A stretch of 64,000 nt of DNA from assembly GCA_951812725.1 (NCBI GenBank), contig OX638330.1, positions 3,410,001 to 3,474,000 on the forward strand, written 5' to 3'. A program made the translations under genes and the position numbers. This document shows positions 35,707 to 45,352 of the stretch, piece by piece. Positions within the stretch are counted from its first letter, which is position 1; each line of letters begins with the position of its first letter. The notes under the pieces were generated by a model. That model worked only from the letters and a program-made list of their open reading frames with translations. It did not search any database and was not told the DNA's origin. This DNA is from an uncultured Caldilineaceae bacterium. GTDB taxonomy: Bacteria > Chloroflexota > Anaerolineae > Caldilineales > Caldilineaceae.

Positions 35707-37002
35707 TCAATCCCCGGTTCTGAGCAGTTCGAGGGCCCGATCGAGTTGGGGGTCTTCCTCGTTTTCGATCTGCTCGTTTGTGCGTTCGACCTCAATGTCG
35801 GGATCCAAACCGGTGTCGTTTATGGACCGGTCGGCCGGCGTATACCAGAGAGCGATCGTCACGCGCAGGAGGCTCTCATCGCTGAGGGTATGCGGAAGTT
35901 GCACACTTCCTTTGCCGAATGTTGTCACGCCAACCAAGGGTGCCCGCCCTACATCCTGTAAGGCGCCGGCAACGATTTCACTGGCGCTTGCGCTGCCCTG
36001 GTTGACCAGCACGACCAGGGGCAGATCGTCGGGGACGAGGGCATTGCCTTCGGTATTGTAGATTTCTTCAGTGCCGTCACTGAAGCGTTCGATCAGCACA
36101 CGCTCGTCTTCGAGAAAGACGCTGGTTACCTTGATGGCCTCGCGCAGCAGGCCGCCGGGATTGCTTCGCAGATCGAAGACCAAGCCTTTTGTCTCGTCGG
36201 TCAGAACTGTTTCAAGCTCGGCGCGCAGTTTGGCGCCGGCATCGGCCGAAAATCGCTGGAGGGCGACGTAGGCGAACTCGTCATTGTCCCCGTAGAGTTC
36301 ACTCTTGACAACGGGGATATCAATCTGGTCGCGTGTTACAGGAAACTCCAAGGGATCATCAAGCCCGTCGCGGCGGACTGTCAGATTCACTTCGGTACCC
36401 TTCGGCCCCTTTATCCGATTGATGGCTTCGTTCAGGTTGGAAAGTTCGGCCACTTCCTGGCCATTGATGGCGATGATCAGGTCGCCGCGGCGGATGCCGG
36501 CATTCCAGGCCGGTTGGTCCTCAAAAGGTTCGATTATGCGAACCGCGCCCTCCTCCTCCGCCCATTCTACGAGTGCGCCAATACCTTCAAAGCTGCCTTC
36601 AATGCTCTCCATGAAACTGGTGGCTTCCATCGGCGTAAGGAAGCCGGTATTCTGATCGTCGAGCGTGTCGAGCACGCCGCGAATTGCGCCATAGCTGCGT
36701 TGATTGGGCGTGGGCAATTCGCCGTAGAAGTCCTCCTCGAGTAGCTCCATCGCTTCCCAGAAGATGCCCAGGTCATCGGGCGCGAGGGCGCGATCTGTTT
36801 CGGCTGCGACTACTGGCGATGCGGCAGTTTCACCGAGGCTGGTCATGCGGCCCATCAGGAAGCCGAAGCCGGAGCCGATCGAAAAGACCAGCGCGGCTAT
36901 GAGGAAGACGCCGCATCCGGTAAGCTGAAGCTTTTGACGTGGGGACATTTGCTTCCCCAGGTTTAGTCTTGCCAGGGCGGCACGATTAACTTCATTACCC
37001 AT
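35707..37002 (-). CDS. S41-family C-terminal processing peptidase (CtpA-like)
   Basis: 431 residues from the ATG at 37002 with AGGA upstream; an in-frame start at 37161 adds a low-complexity region and is rejected. One membrane segment at 22-50 (VFLIAALVFSIGSGFGFLMG) anchors it to the outside. The PDZ domain spans about 140-225 (GIRRGDLIIAINGQEV). The protease core has the Ser in VNQGSASASEIVAGAL and the Lys in TTFGKGSVQ, the dyad of this family. It trims C-terminal ends of exported proteins. smpB follows downstream. Confidence 0.93.
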   Translation of the reverse strand: MGNEVNRAALARLNLGKQMSPRQKLQLTGCGVFLIAALVFSIGSGFGFLMGRMTSLGETAASPVVAAETDRALAPDDLGIFWEAMELLEEDFYGELPTPNQRSYGAIRGVLDTLDDQNTGFLTPMEATSFMESIEGSFEGIGALVEWAEEEGAVRIIEPFEDQPAWNAGIRRGDLIIAINGQEVAELSNLNEAINRIKGPKGTEVNLTVRRDGLDDPLEFPVTRDQIDIPVVKSELYGDNDEFAYVALQRFSADAGAKLRAELETVLTDETKGLVFDLRSNPGGLLREAIKVTSVFLEDERVLIERFSDGTEEIYNTEGNALVPDDLPLVVLVNQGSASASEIVAGALQDVGRAPLVGVTTFGKGSVQLPHTLSDESLLRVTIALWYTPADRSINDTGLDPDIEVERTNEQIENEEDPQLDRALELLRTGD

Positions 37003-37188
37003 AGGAAAAAATCCTGAGTCGATGCGGCTTGGGCGAATCGCCGTGAGGAAGTCGCCCGTTGTCCACTGGGCCGGAGAAGGTCCGGCAGATAATTGCTTTC
37101 GAACAGATGAACTTCGAAAGATTGTACCATAGGGGAAGGACGCGGGAAAGGAATACAGCATCCAAAGGGAACAGTTTTCCCTTTCCTG

Positions 37189-37402
37189 GTAACTTCTGAG
37201 CCATCTACAGTGCCAGTCTTGACCAGCCCTCTCACCCGGCCGCCATGCAGGCTATCTGATAACGTATTCGGTTGGCTGCCGCCATGTCGCTGGAGCCGCA
37301 CGGCTGGAATGAGCACACACGGTCGGTGAGCGATGGTTTTGTAGGGGGGCGTTGCGGGGGCGCAGCCCCTGCACAAGGGAGGGCCGAAGGCCCGACCGCC
37401 CA
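37189..37402. mobile_element. MITE copy D, right end missing
   Basis: The left end GTAACTTCTGAGCC (37189-37202) agrees with the IS66 repeat at 12 of 14 positions. The interior matches copies A and F through the GC-rich core and GACCGCCCA, then stops; no GGCTNAGTAGTTAC end follows. The break lies about 180 bp before the second RraA-family gene. Confidence 0.75.
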
Positions 37403-37457
37403 TAATGACACTCGGGCTGAAGACCGGGCGTCTTCAGTCTGCGATAGGTGGGGATTC

Positions 37458-37485
37458 TTGGGCAGCTGTCATGGAGGGCTATAAT
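37458..37485 (+). promoter_or_regulatory. predicted promoter of the second RraA-family gene
   Basis: TTGGGC (37458-37463), 16-bp spacer, TATAAT (37480-37485), about 97 bp before the start codon. Confidence 0.5.
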
Positions 37486-37581
37486 TGAAGGAGAGAAAGA
37501 GCTTGAAGCGGATGAACGTGCGGGCTTTTTGGGCCGAGATTTTGAACGGGAGCAGACTTCACTATTGCGGGAGGATGAGAG

Positions 37582-38322
37582 ATGACTATCAGGACTGAGG
37601 ACATTCAGCGTCCGCCGCGGGCGTTGGTTGACGGATTGGCGGAAATTGGGACGGCGACAGCGAGCGGCGAACTGAGCCGCATGGGCATCAGTAACCCGCA
37701 GATTCTGGGGCCGCGGCCTTGGACGCCGGGGAAAGTGGTCGCAGGGCCGGCGCTGACGCTGCAGTTCATGCCGAAGAGGGAGGACCTCTACAGCGTGGAC
37801 GAGTACAACGACCCGGAGAAGCAGCTTCACCGCCATGTCCTTTACCATACGCAGCCTGGAGATATTGTGGTTGTAGACGCCAGGGCGAATATGGTGAGCG
37901 GCGTCTTCGGCGAGATGATGCTGACCTACTTCCAGGGCAAGGGCGGCGTCGGCGTAGTGATCGACGGCTGCATCCGCGACTATCCCAAGGCACAGGAGTT
38001 AGATCTGGGGTTGTGGCTGCGGGGCGTGACACCGAACTTCCATACCCAGACGACCATTTTCCCGTTTGCGGTCAATGTGCCGGTGGCCTGCGGCGATGCG
38101 CTGGTGATGCCGGGCGATGTGATCGTTGCTGACGACGACGGAGTGGTGGTCGTGCCGAGCGCGCTGGCGCCAGAGCTGCTGGAGAAGGCGGGCGAGCACG
38201 CAGAATGGGAGGAGTTCTCGCGGATGCGATTGGCCGAAGGCGGCGATTTGCGCAAATATTACCCGCTGCGAGAGGACGCCCGGGCAGAATACGAAGCCTG
38301 GCGAGAGCAGCAGGAGGGCTGA
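37582..38322 (+). CDS. RraA-family protein (class II pyruvate-aldolase/dimethylmenaquinone-methyltransferase-like)
   Basis: 246 residues with GGGAGG ahead of the ATG. GVVIDGCIRDYPKAQEL holds the Asp-x-x-x-Arg-Asp pattern that in HMG/CHA aldolases binds metal and pyruvate, and GDVIVADDDGVVVVPSALA is the family signature. It is longer than RraA of gammaproteobacteria (about 160), with an N-terminal helix region (ATASGELSRMGI) and a charged C-terminus. Aldolase or oxaloacetate decarboxylase activity is more likely than RNase E inhibition, but not proven. The end of another RraA-family gene opens the window. Confidence 0.88.
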   Translation: MTIRTEDIQRPPRALVDGLAEIGTATASGELSRMGISNPQILGPRPWTPGKVVAGPALTLQFMPKREDLYSVDEYNDPEKQLHRHVLYHTQPGDIVVVDARANMVSGVFGEMMLTYFQGKGGVGVVIDGCIRDYPKAQELDLGLWLRGVTPNFHTQTTIFPFAVNVPVACGDALVMPGDVIVADDDGVVVVPSALAPELLEKAGEHAEWEEFSRMRLAEGGDLRKYYPLREDARAEYEAWREQQEG

Positions 38323-38569
38323 GCTGCAGTTTTTGGTAGTCAGTTTTTCTTAGTGAGCAGCTACGGAAGGTTGGTAGAGTTCGCGGAGATAGGTCATAGC
38401 TGAGATTCGCAGGGGGTAGATTGGGGTTAGTCCGCGAAGCGCCCGAAGTTTCGCGAGAGAACGTGACACGTGGGCCTGGTCAGCGAATTTAGGCGTGTAG
38501 AGAACCTGTCGTCATGTGGTATGATCCTGCTGTCGCTAAAACATTCAGAAAGAGCTTGGTTTCGTTACT

Positions 38570-39082
38570 GTGTCTTCCTTCGCCGAATCCAAGAGAAAAC
38601 CCGGCAGTGAGTGGTTGAAGAACCGACCGCGCCTGTTGGAAGGGATATACGCGGGCTCGAAGTCGGCGTTGCAGTTGCTCTACCCGGTGTTGAAGCGGAT
38701 TCTGCCGGCAAGGTGGATGGACGGCATTTTCGTTTGGAGCGAAGAGGTTTCCAAGGGCTATCTTTTCAACTGCCAGATGTGCGGGCAGTGTATTCTGCAC
38801 AGCACGGGCATGACTTGCCCGATGAATTGCCCAAAGAACCTGCGAAACGGACCTTGCGGGGGCGTGCGCCAGAACGGGCATTGCGAAGTGATCCCGGAGA
38901 TGCCGTGTGTGTGGGTGCAGGCATGGCAGCGGGACGCGCAGATGGGGCGCTACCGCGGCGAGATCCAGTTGCTGCAACCACCGGTGAACCGCTCCTTGCA
39001 GAACAGCAGCGCGTGGCTGAATTTGTTGGAGGGCGTTGACGCGCAGCAGCCCTCCGGTTGGTCAACGATCGAGCTGGAGTAG
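38570..39082 (+). CDS. MetV-like methylenetetrahydrofolate reductase C-terminal domain protein
   Basis: 170 residues from a GTG. The Cys-rich block CQMCGQCILHSTGMTCPMNCP and PCGGVRQNGHCEV matches the MetV/'MTHFR C-terminal' domain, which carries iron-sulfur or zinc ligands and partners MetF in acetogens and related bacteria. The C-terminal helices (MPCVWVQAWQRDAQM) contact MetF. metF follows after 99 bp. The pair fits a MetVF-type 5,10-methylenetetrahydrofolate reductase. The start has no strong Shine-Dalgarno box. Confidence 0.85.
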   Translation: MSSFAESKRKPGSEWLKNRPRLLEGIYAGSKSALQLLYPVLKRILPARWMDGIFVWSEEVSKGYLFNCQMCGQCILHSTGMTCPMNCPKNLRNGPCGGVRQNGHCEVIPEMPCVWVQAWQRDAQMGRYRGEIQLLQPPVNRSLQNSSAWLNLLEGVDAQQPSGWSTIELE

Positions 39083-39181
39083 GGTCGTTCAGCGTTGACC
39101 CGCGTGGTACGGCTCTTGCGAGCCGGGGCGCGTCATATAATCCTCAGAATTTGAGAACGTCCACCTCTCTGTCTCTCTCTC

Positions 39182-40153
39182 ATGGAAAATCCAGACCAGC
39201 ATCCGACGGCTAGTGAAGGGGAATCGCCCGGTAGTGAATCTCGTCTGCTGCAGGTTTTGAAGGGCGGCCACTTCGCGGTGACGGCGGAGTTGAACGCGCC
39301 GGATTCGGCGGATCCGAAGGATGTTTATGCCAATGTTTTGGCGCTGGGCGACGTCTGCGACGGCATCAATGCTACCGACGGGTCGGGCGCGAACTGCCAC
39401 ATGAGCAGTGTGGCCTGTTGCGCGTTGATGGCGCGGGCGGGCTATGAGCCGGTCCTGCAGGTAAGCTGCCGTGATCGGAACCGGATCGCGATCCAAGGCG
39501 ACCTGCTGGGAGCGGCGGCGCTGGGTGTGCGCAATGTGCTTTGTCTGACCGGTGACGACGTGAGTGCGGGCGACCAGCCGGAGGCGCGGCGCGTATTTGA
39601 CTTTGACGCGCTGCAACTGCTGCGCACGGCCCAGATCTTGCGGGACCAGGGGGTCTTTCTGAGCGGGCGCAAGCTGACGACGGCGCCTGACTTTTTTCTT
39701 GGCGCGGCGGCGAACCCGTTTGTACCGCCGCAGGATCTGCGCCACCTGCGGCTTGCCAAGAAGATCGAGGCGGGCGCGCAGTTTATCCAGACGCAGTACT
39801 GTTACGACGTGCCGGTTTTCGAGGCGTTCATGCGGCGGGCGCGGGACATGGGGCTGCACGAACGGGTCTACATGCTTGTGGGCGTGGGGCCGTTGCGCTC
39901 AGAGCGGGCGGCGGAGTTCATGCGCAGCCGGGTGCCGGGCGTGCATATTCCCGATGCGGTTGTGGACAGGTTGGCGAAGACGCCGCGGAAAAGTAAGCGG
40001 GCGGAGGGCATCCAGATCTGCGTGGAGATCATCGAGGAGGTGAAGCAGATCGAAGGCGTGCATGGTGTTCACATCATGGCATACCGGCAGGAGGAGACGG
40101 TGCCGGAGATTGTGGAGCGCGCGGGGATATTGCGGTCGCGGCCTGAGGAATAA
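39182..40153 (+). CDS. metF: methylenetetrahydrofolate reductase MetF
   Basis: 323 residues. ELNAPDSADPKDV, NATDGSGANCHMSS and VLCLTGDDVSAGDQPEA follow the TIM-barrel MetF fold with FAD and folate contacts; FIQTQYCYDVPVFEAFM is the conserved second half. It reduces 5,10-methylene- to 5-methyltetrahydrofolate for methionine synthesis or the Wood-Ljungdahl branch. The ATG is preceded by a pyrimidine-rich CTCTCTCTC tract and no Shine-Dalgarno box, which is odd. It forms a pair with the upstream MetV-like gene. A terminator follows. Confidence 0.93.
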   Translation: MENPDQHPTASEGESPGSESRLLQVLKGGHFAVTAELNAPDSADPKDVYANVLALGDVCDGINATDGSGANCHMSSVACCALMARAGYEPVLQVSCRDRNRIAIQGDLLGAAALGVRNVLCLTGDDVSAGDQPEARRVFDFDALQLLRTAQILRDQGVFLSGRKLTTAPDFFLGAAANPFVPPQDLRHLRLAKKIEAGAQFIQTQYCYDVPVFEAFMRRARDMGLHERVYMLVGVGPLRSERAAEFMRSRVPGVHIPDAVVDRLAKTPRKSKRAEGIQICVEIIEEVKQIEGVHGVHIMAYRQEETVPEIVERAGILRSRPEE

Positions 40154-40179
40154 CTTTTATGCTGTTTTCAAATGCGAAG

Positions 40180-40207
40180 AGCTACCGGTGCCGGTGGCTT
40201 TTTTTTT
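40180..40207 (+). terminator. Rho-independent terminator after metF
   Basis: AGCTACCGG and CCGGTGGCT pair (one G-T pair) and are followed by eight T residues. Confidence 0.85.
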
Positions 40208-40478
40208 GCGCGTGCCTGAAGCGGCAGCACACAGCTGGCATTACCATTAATCGTCCCCTCAGTTTTTCTTCCGAAAGCGACGGTAACTCCCATATGCGGG
40301 GCCATGCCCTCCTCGTCCCCGTGAACGGCTCCTGTCTTTGAGCGGCTCGCTCCAGCCGTGTTCACGCATTCGCATTTTCGAAACACGGCTTGGTTGGGCG
40401 AAATCCGGCGCGCAAGAGTGGTCGAAAAACCCTGCTTGACGGTTGTCGATTTTATAGAATATACTTAAAGAAGATTTG

Positions 40479-40778
40479 GTGACCACTAAGCCGCATACAG
40501 TGTGTATTGACCAACGCTTCATCTTCGCCGCCATTCGGGCTTTGTGATGGCGTAATCGGTTGGCAGCCGCCAGGTAGGTTTGGGCGCACTGTCGGCATGC
40601 CACAGTGGTGGAGAAGAACCTGCATGGTGGGTAGACAGAGGGGGGCGTTGCGGGGGCGCAGCCCCTGCACAAGGGAGGGCGCTTGCGCCCGACCGCCCAT
40701 AGTAAAACAATGAGGAGCGATGGAACACCTTTGCCCGCCTCGTTCAGGGTTACGAATCATTTGCGGCTGAGTAGTAAC
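40479..40778. mobile_element. MITE copy E, 300 bp
   Basis: The ends are GTGACCACTAAGCC and GGCTGAGTAGTAAC. Flanks AAGATTTG (40471-40478) and TGGATTTG (40779-40786) agree at 6 of 8. Its core hairpin is GGGCGC/GCGCCC, a compensatory variant of the GGCCGC/GCGGCC stem of copies A and C. It lies between metF and the oligopeptide transporter. Confidence 0.85.
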
Positions 40779-40875
40779 TGGATTTGAATGCTTTATTCTC
40801 TGTTCGGTTCTCCATTGAAGCTTTTTGCCTAGAGCAGCGCGCCACATAAGCCAACCTAGCTAAAGGGAGCGAACC

Positions 40876-42867
40876 ATGAAGAAGCACGTGATTACTCGAC
40901 GCCATTTCATCCGCCTGTCCAGCATGACCGCCCTGGGAAGCGTACTGGTCGCGTGCGGAGCGGCCGAAGCGCCTGCAGAGCCAGCTGCGGAAGCACCGGC
41001 AGAGGCGCCAGCAGCTGCTGAACTGCCGGCCGCAACTTCAGGTCAGTACAGCGAGAGCCCAACCAGCGCCGAGCTTGTCAGCGCCGGTGAACTGCCCCCG
41101 GTGGAGGAACGGTTGCCCGCGAATCCGCTGGTCTGGGCCGACTACGATGTAGTCGCAATGGAGAAGGAGCAGGGCAAATACGGCGGCACGGTCCGCATCG
41201 GCAACGCAGGCGGCATTAACGGCCTCGCTACCTTCGGGCTGGCCCGCTACACCGCCGACGATACCCGCACATTCGTTGCCGACATGGCCGAAAGCTGGGA
41301 GGTATCGGACGACGCCACCAGCTTCACTTTCCACCTGCGCGAAGGCCACAAGTGGTCGGACGGGACGCCTTTAACCGCCCACGACATGCAGTGGTACTAC
41401 GATAACGTCATCCACTCGGAATATCTCGATGCGCCGATGGGGTGGGCAGGGATGGAGACCACGACCGACAGAATCGTGGCGGTCGACGACTTCACCGTCC
41501 GCTTTGAGTTCGCCAACCCAAACTCCCTGTTCCTAGAACTGAGCCGCGGCGTTGCCGGGGGCGAAGCAGGTCTGTGGAGCCAATCGGCGCCGCACTATGT
41601 GCAGAAGTACCATCCCGACTACAACCGGATGGACAGTTACGAGGATCCCAAGGAGCAGTTCCAGAAGGAAGTACAGGATCGACTGCCATTCCAGATGACC
41701 ATTCAGGATCCTGAGCGCCCGGTCCTCTGGGGCTGGAAGCCGCTTGAATACGCCGAGGGGCAGCTCGCCCGCCTCGACCGCAACCACTACTTCCACTGCG
41801 TAGACCGTTGGGGTCAGCAGATGCCATATGTCGAAGTGATGGAGAATCTCCTGCTTGGCTCACGTGACAAGGATGTTATTTTGCTTAAACTCGTGGCCGG
41901 CGAGACCCATTGGGAACGCCGTCTCGGCTCGGTTACAGACGTTCCTTTCCTCAATGAACAGGCGGGTGACACGCTCGACTTCATCTACACGATCAAGCCT
42001 GAGGGGGCCCAGCAGGGCATCTATTTCAGCGCACACGCCGACGATGCCAACATGGATGCCCTCCTCAAGCAGGCGGACTTCCGCCGCGCCCTATCTATCG
42101 CGGTCGATCGGGCCACCATCAATGAGACCGCCTACTTCGGCCTTGGTAAAATCGGTCACGGCTTCAGCCTGCCCGGCGTCTTTGATCCCGAGATCGATGG
42201 CAAGTGGGTCGAATTCAATCTCGATGCCGCATCACAGATGCTGGACGACCTGGGCCTTACGGAGAGGGACGACGAAGGCTTCCGCACGTATGAGAACGGC
42301 GAAACCATGACCTTCATTCTCGGTTCCGCTCCTGGGTGGCATCCCGGCGCGCAGGAATCGGCGGAGATCGCCGCGGAGGGCTGGAACGAAATTGGACTGC
42401 GTACCGTGGTCACAGTCGCGTCGCCCGGCGACATGATCGCCGAATGGAGAGAGGGCATTTCGCACGCATACGTCCGCTCCAGCATCGGCGGCGACGTCAT
42501 GTTCGACCTCAAGCACAGCACCGGCCTGCGCTGGGGTGCGCCTTCCTACCGCTGGTGGGTGACAAGGGATTTGCCTGCAGATGAGGTGCAGGGCGTTGAA
42601 CCGCCGGACGACCTGAAATACTTCCTCGAACTGGGAGACAAGATTCTCAGTGTCATCAGCGAGGAAGAGCGCGAAGCGTTGATCCACGAACGCCGCGTCT
42701 GGATGGCCGATTCCTGCTGGTTCATCGGCATGGTGCAGACGGTGCCCCACGTTCTCGTCGCCAACAAGAAGCTGCGCGGCATTTGGGGCAGGGAAGAAGA
42801 GATTCCCTGGAAGCTCGGCGCGGGAGACGAGGAATTCTGGCCCCGTTCCTGGTTCTGGACTGAATAA
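40876..42867 (+). CDS. Opp/Dpp-type ABC transporter solute-binding lipoprotein
   Basis: 663 residues with GGGAG before the ATG. The N-terminus TRRHFIRLSSMTALGS is a Tat-like signal and LVACG the lipobox, followed by an Ala/Pro/Glu linker. The family-5 binding domain includes TSFTFHLREGHKWSDGTPLTAHD and RRALSIAVDRATINE. It would bind a peptide, glycan or opine-like solute outside the membrane for the permeases and double ATPase downstream. A very strong hairpin separates it from them, so the binding protein can be made in excess. Confidence 0.92.
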   Translation: MKKHVITRRHFIRLSSMTALGSVLVACGAAEAPAEPAAEAPAEAPAAAELPAATSGQYSESPTSAELVSAGELPPVEERLPANPLVWADYDVVAMEKEQGKYGGTVRIGNAGGINGLATFGLARYTADDTRTFVADMAESWEVSDDATSFTFHLREGHKWSDGTPLTAHDMQWYYDNVIHSEYLDAPMGWAGMETTTDRIVAVDDFTVRFEFANPNSLFLELSRGVAGGEAGLWSQSAPHYVQKYHPDYNRMDSYEDPKEQFQKEVQDRLPFQMTIQDPERPVLWGWKPLEYAEGQLARLDRNHYFHCVDRWGQQMPYVEVMENLLLGSRDKDVILLKLVAGETHWERRLGSVTDVPFLNEQAGDTLDFIYTIKPEGAQQGIYFSAHADDANMDALLKQADFRRALSIAVDRATINETAYFGLGKIGHGFSLPGVFDPEIDGKWVEFNLDAASQMLDDLGLTERDDEGFRTYENGETMTFILGSAPGWHPGAQESAEIAAEGWNEIGLRTVVTVASPGDMIAEWREGISHAYVRSSIGGDVMFDLKHSTGLRWGAPSYRWWVTRDLPADEVQGVEPPDDLKYFLELGDKILSVISEEEREALIHERRVWMADSCWFIGMVQTVPHVLVANKKLRGIWGREEEIPWKLGAGDEEFWPRSWFWTE

Positions 42868-42934
42868 CAGTCGCTGCTCGTTGGCGGGTATCTCGTTCGC
42901 GGCTTATGGACAGTTTAGCATCATGTAGAATACG

Positions 42935-42993
42935 GAGCCTTTCACAGATCTTCACCTGTTGGACGCACCCGTTGATCTGTGAAAGGCTCTTTC
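42935..42993 (+). terminator. strong hairpin terminator/attenuator between binding protein and permease genes
   Basis: GAGCCTTTCACAGATC (42935-42950) pairs perfectly with 42974-42989 over 16 bp, loop 23 nt, then TTTCTT. It lies inside the transporter operon and probably lowers read-through to the permease genes. Confidence 0.85.
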
Positions 42994-43151
42994 TTGCTCG
43001 CTTGCGTAGTTCCGCCGTCATGGCACAGTTGGAAATTGGCTGGTGGGCGTCAGGTTCAGCACTTTGGGCCGCAAAACGCGTTTTGACGGCCATGCATCGT
43101 CGGTTATCTTGAATCACTGTCCCGCTACAAGCCATATATATTTGGCTTTCG

Positions 43152-44147
43152 ATGAAAACCTACATTTTGCAGCGTTTCATCCAGATGATCATCGTCATGT
43201 TGGTGGTCATGCTGGTCAGCTTCATCATCGTCGAACTCCCGCCCGGCGACTTCCTCACCACGCTGCGCGAGCAACTGACCGAGCAAAACGTCGACCCCAA
43301 AGTCATTGACTCGACCGTGGAAATGTACCGGGCGCGCTACGGCCTTGGCGAAAATTGGGTCATTCGCTTTGGCAAGTGGGCCTGGTCGCTCATGAAGGGC
43401 GACATGGGCTACTCCATGCAGCATAATCGTCCCGCCAGTGAACTCATGGGCGAGCGCCTGAGCCTGACCATGTGGATCAGCATCGCTACCCTGGTCTTCA
43501 TGTTCATCGTCGCGGTTCCCATTGGCATGCTCTCCGCCATCAGACAGTATTCTGCCTGGGACCACTCCTTCACCTTCCTGGCGCTATTGGGTGTTTCCGT
43601 ACCCAGTTTCATTACCGCGCTCGTATTTCTACTGCTATCCGTCACTTTGCTGGGCGCGACAACCGTTGCCGGCCTGTTTTCGCCCGAATATGTGACCGCT
43701 GAATGGTCATGGGCCAAGTTCGTGGATATGCTCAAGCATGTCTGGATCATTCTGTTCATCGTCGGTCTGGGCGACACAGCCGGCACGATCCGCGTGATGC
43801 GCGCCCGCATGCTCGACACGCTTGGCGAGCCGTATATCGACACCGCCCGGATGAAAGGGCTGTCCAGCGCCAAGGTCTACTTTCGCCACGCCTTGCGCGT
43901 CGCCATCAATCCGATCATCTCCAGCATCGGCATGCGGTTCCCACAGATCATCAGCGGCTCAACAATCGTCGCCATTGTCCTGACGCTGCCCTTGATCGGC
44001 CCGCTGTTGCTCGATTCACTTCTTGGCGAGGACGTCTACCTCGCCTGCAGCATACTCGTCGTCCTGACCCTGGCCCTCGTCATCGGCAACTTTCTCGCGG
44101 ACCTCGCGCTGGCCTGGCTTGACCCGCGTATCCGTTTCGAAAGCTAG
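43152..44147 (+). CDS. Opp/Dpp-type ABC transporter permease, DppB family
   Basis: 331 residues. MKTYILQRFIQMIIVMLVVM is the first membrane helix typical of DppB/OppB. About six helices follow, and the coupling loop is DTARMKGLSSAKVYFRHALR. It forms the channel with the next permease and is driven by the fused ATPase. The first gene after the operon-internal hairpin, it lacks an obvious Shine-Dalgarno box. Confidence 0.93.
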   Translation: MKTYILQRFIQMIIVMLVVMLVSFIIVELPPGDFLTTLREQLTEQNVDPKVIDSTVEMYRARYGLGENWVIRFGKWAWSLMKGDMGYSMQHNRPASELMGERLSLTMWISIATLVFMFIVAVPIGMLSAIRQYSAWDHSFTFLALLGVSVPSFITALVFLLLSVTLLGATTVAGLFSPEYVTAEWSWAKFVDMLKHVWIILFIVGLGDTAGTIRVMRARMLDTLGEPYIDTARMKGLSSAKVYFRHALRVAINPIISSIGMRFPQIISGSTIVAIVLTLPLIGPLLLDSLLGEDVYLACSILVVLTLALVIGNFLADLALAWLDPRIRFES

Positions 44148-44159
44148 AAGGAGCGTTGT

Positions 44160-45308
44160 GTGGCGCTAGACACTGCGGAAAACGGCACGTCCCTTGAGAC
44201 CGAAGTCGAGGCGGAAGAGCGCTTCGACGTAACCAAACAGGTCTCCTATGGCCGTCTCATCTACCTGCGGTTCCTGAGAAACCATGCTGCCGTCGTGGCG
44301 GCCTTCGCTCTTGTAATCATCTACCTCGTAACGTTGGTCTGTCCTTTCTTCGCTCCCTACGATCCCAACACGCGCTTCCTCGAAAAGGTCGCGCATCCGC
44401 CGCTGCTGCCAACATTTGTCGACGCTGAAGGCCAGTTCCACCTGCGGCCCTTCGTCTTCGCCACAGTGCAGTCACGCGACCCGAAAACGATGGAGCGGAT
44501 GTACACGAAGGATACAGATCAGCGCTTTCCTTTGCGGTTATTCGTACGAGGAGACGAGTATACCTTCCTCTTTTGGGACAGCGACCTGCATCTATTCGGC
44601 GCGCAGGATTCGCCGGTCTTCCTCCTGGGCACCGACACGCAGGGCCGCGATCTCTTCTCCCGCATCCTTTTTGGTGGCCGCATCTCAACCACGGTGGGCC
44701 TGATTGGCGTCGCCATCAGCCTCATTCTCGGTATCGTGATCGGTATGGCATCCGGCTACCTTGGCGGCGCGGTAGATGCCGTGATCCAGCGCGGCATCGA
44801 AGTACTTCTTTCCTTCCCCAGCCTGCCCTTGTGGATGGCGCTTTCGCTCTCATTGCCGCGGCACTGGAGTTCAATTCGCATCTTCTTGCTCATCACCATC
44901 CTGCTTTCGATCGTTGGTTGGGGCGGCCTGGCCCGCGTGGTGCGCGGCATGACGCTCGCGGTCAAGTCTGAGGAATTCGTGCTCGCCTCCCGCATGGGCG
45001 GCGGCGGGACCTGGTGGATTCTGATCCGCCACATCCTGCCCACAAATCTGAGTTACGTGATCGTGGCGGCGACGCTTGCCGTGCCCGGCATTATCCTGGG
45101 CGAGACTGCTTTGAGCTTTCTGGGCCTCGGCATTCAGCCCCCGATGATCAGTTGGGGCGTGCTGCTCCAGGACGCGCAGAAAGTCTCCTTTCTTTCGCAG
45201 ATGCCCTGGCTGATCGCCCCGGCATTCTTTATTATGGCGACAGTCCTCGCCTTCAATTTCATCGGCGACGGCCTGCGCGACGCGCTTGACCCGTATTCCA
45301 ATTTTTGA
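44160..45308 (+). CDS. Opp/Dpp-type ABC transporter permease, DppC family
   Basis: 382 residues from a GTG with AAGGAG nearby, 12 bp after the first permease. LIYLRFLRNHAAVVAAFALVIIY is the first helix; LLGTDTQGRDLFSRILFGGR is the DppC signature, and the coupling loop is VLASRMGGGGTWWILIRHIL. A large extracytoplasmic insert (about 75-165) between the first two helices, longer than in standard DppC, may contact the binding protein. Confidence 0.92.
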   Translation: MALDTAENGTSLETEVEAEERFDVTKQVSYGRLIYLRFLRNHAAVVAAFALVIIYLVTLVCPFFAPYDPNTRFLEKVAHPPLLPTFVDAEGQFHLRPFVFATVQSRDPKTMERMYTKDTDQRFPLRLFVRGDEYTFLFWDSDLHLFGAQDSPVFLLGTDTQGRDLFSRILFGGRISTTVGLIGVAISLILGIVIGMASGYLGGAVDAVIQRGIEVLLSFPSLPLWMALSLSLPRHWSSIRIFLLITILLSIVGWGGLARVVRGMTLAVKSEEFVLASRMGGGGTWWILIRHILPTNLSYVIVAATLAVPGIILGETALSFLGLGIQPPMISWGVLLQDAQKVSFLSQMPWLIAPAFFIMATVLAFNFIGDGLRDALDPYSNF

Positions 45309-45352
45309 TTCGCAATTGTTTTCGACTGCACTAACATGCCGATTCCAAACTG

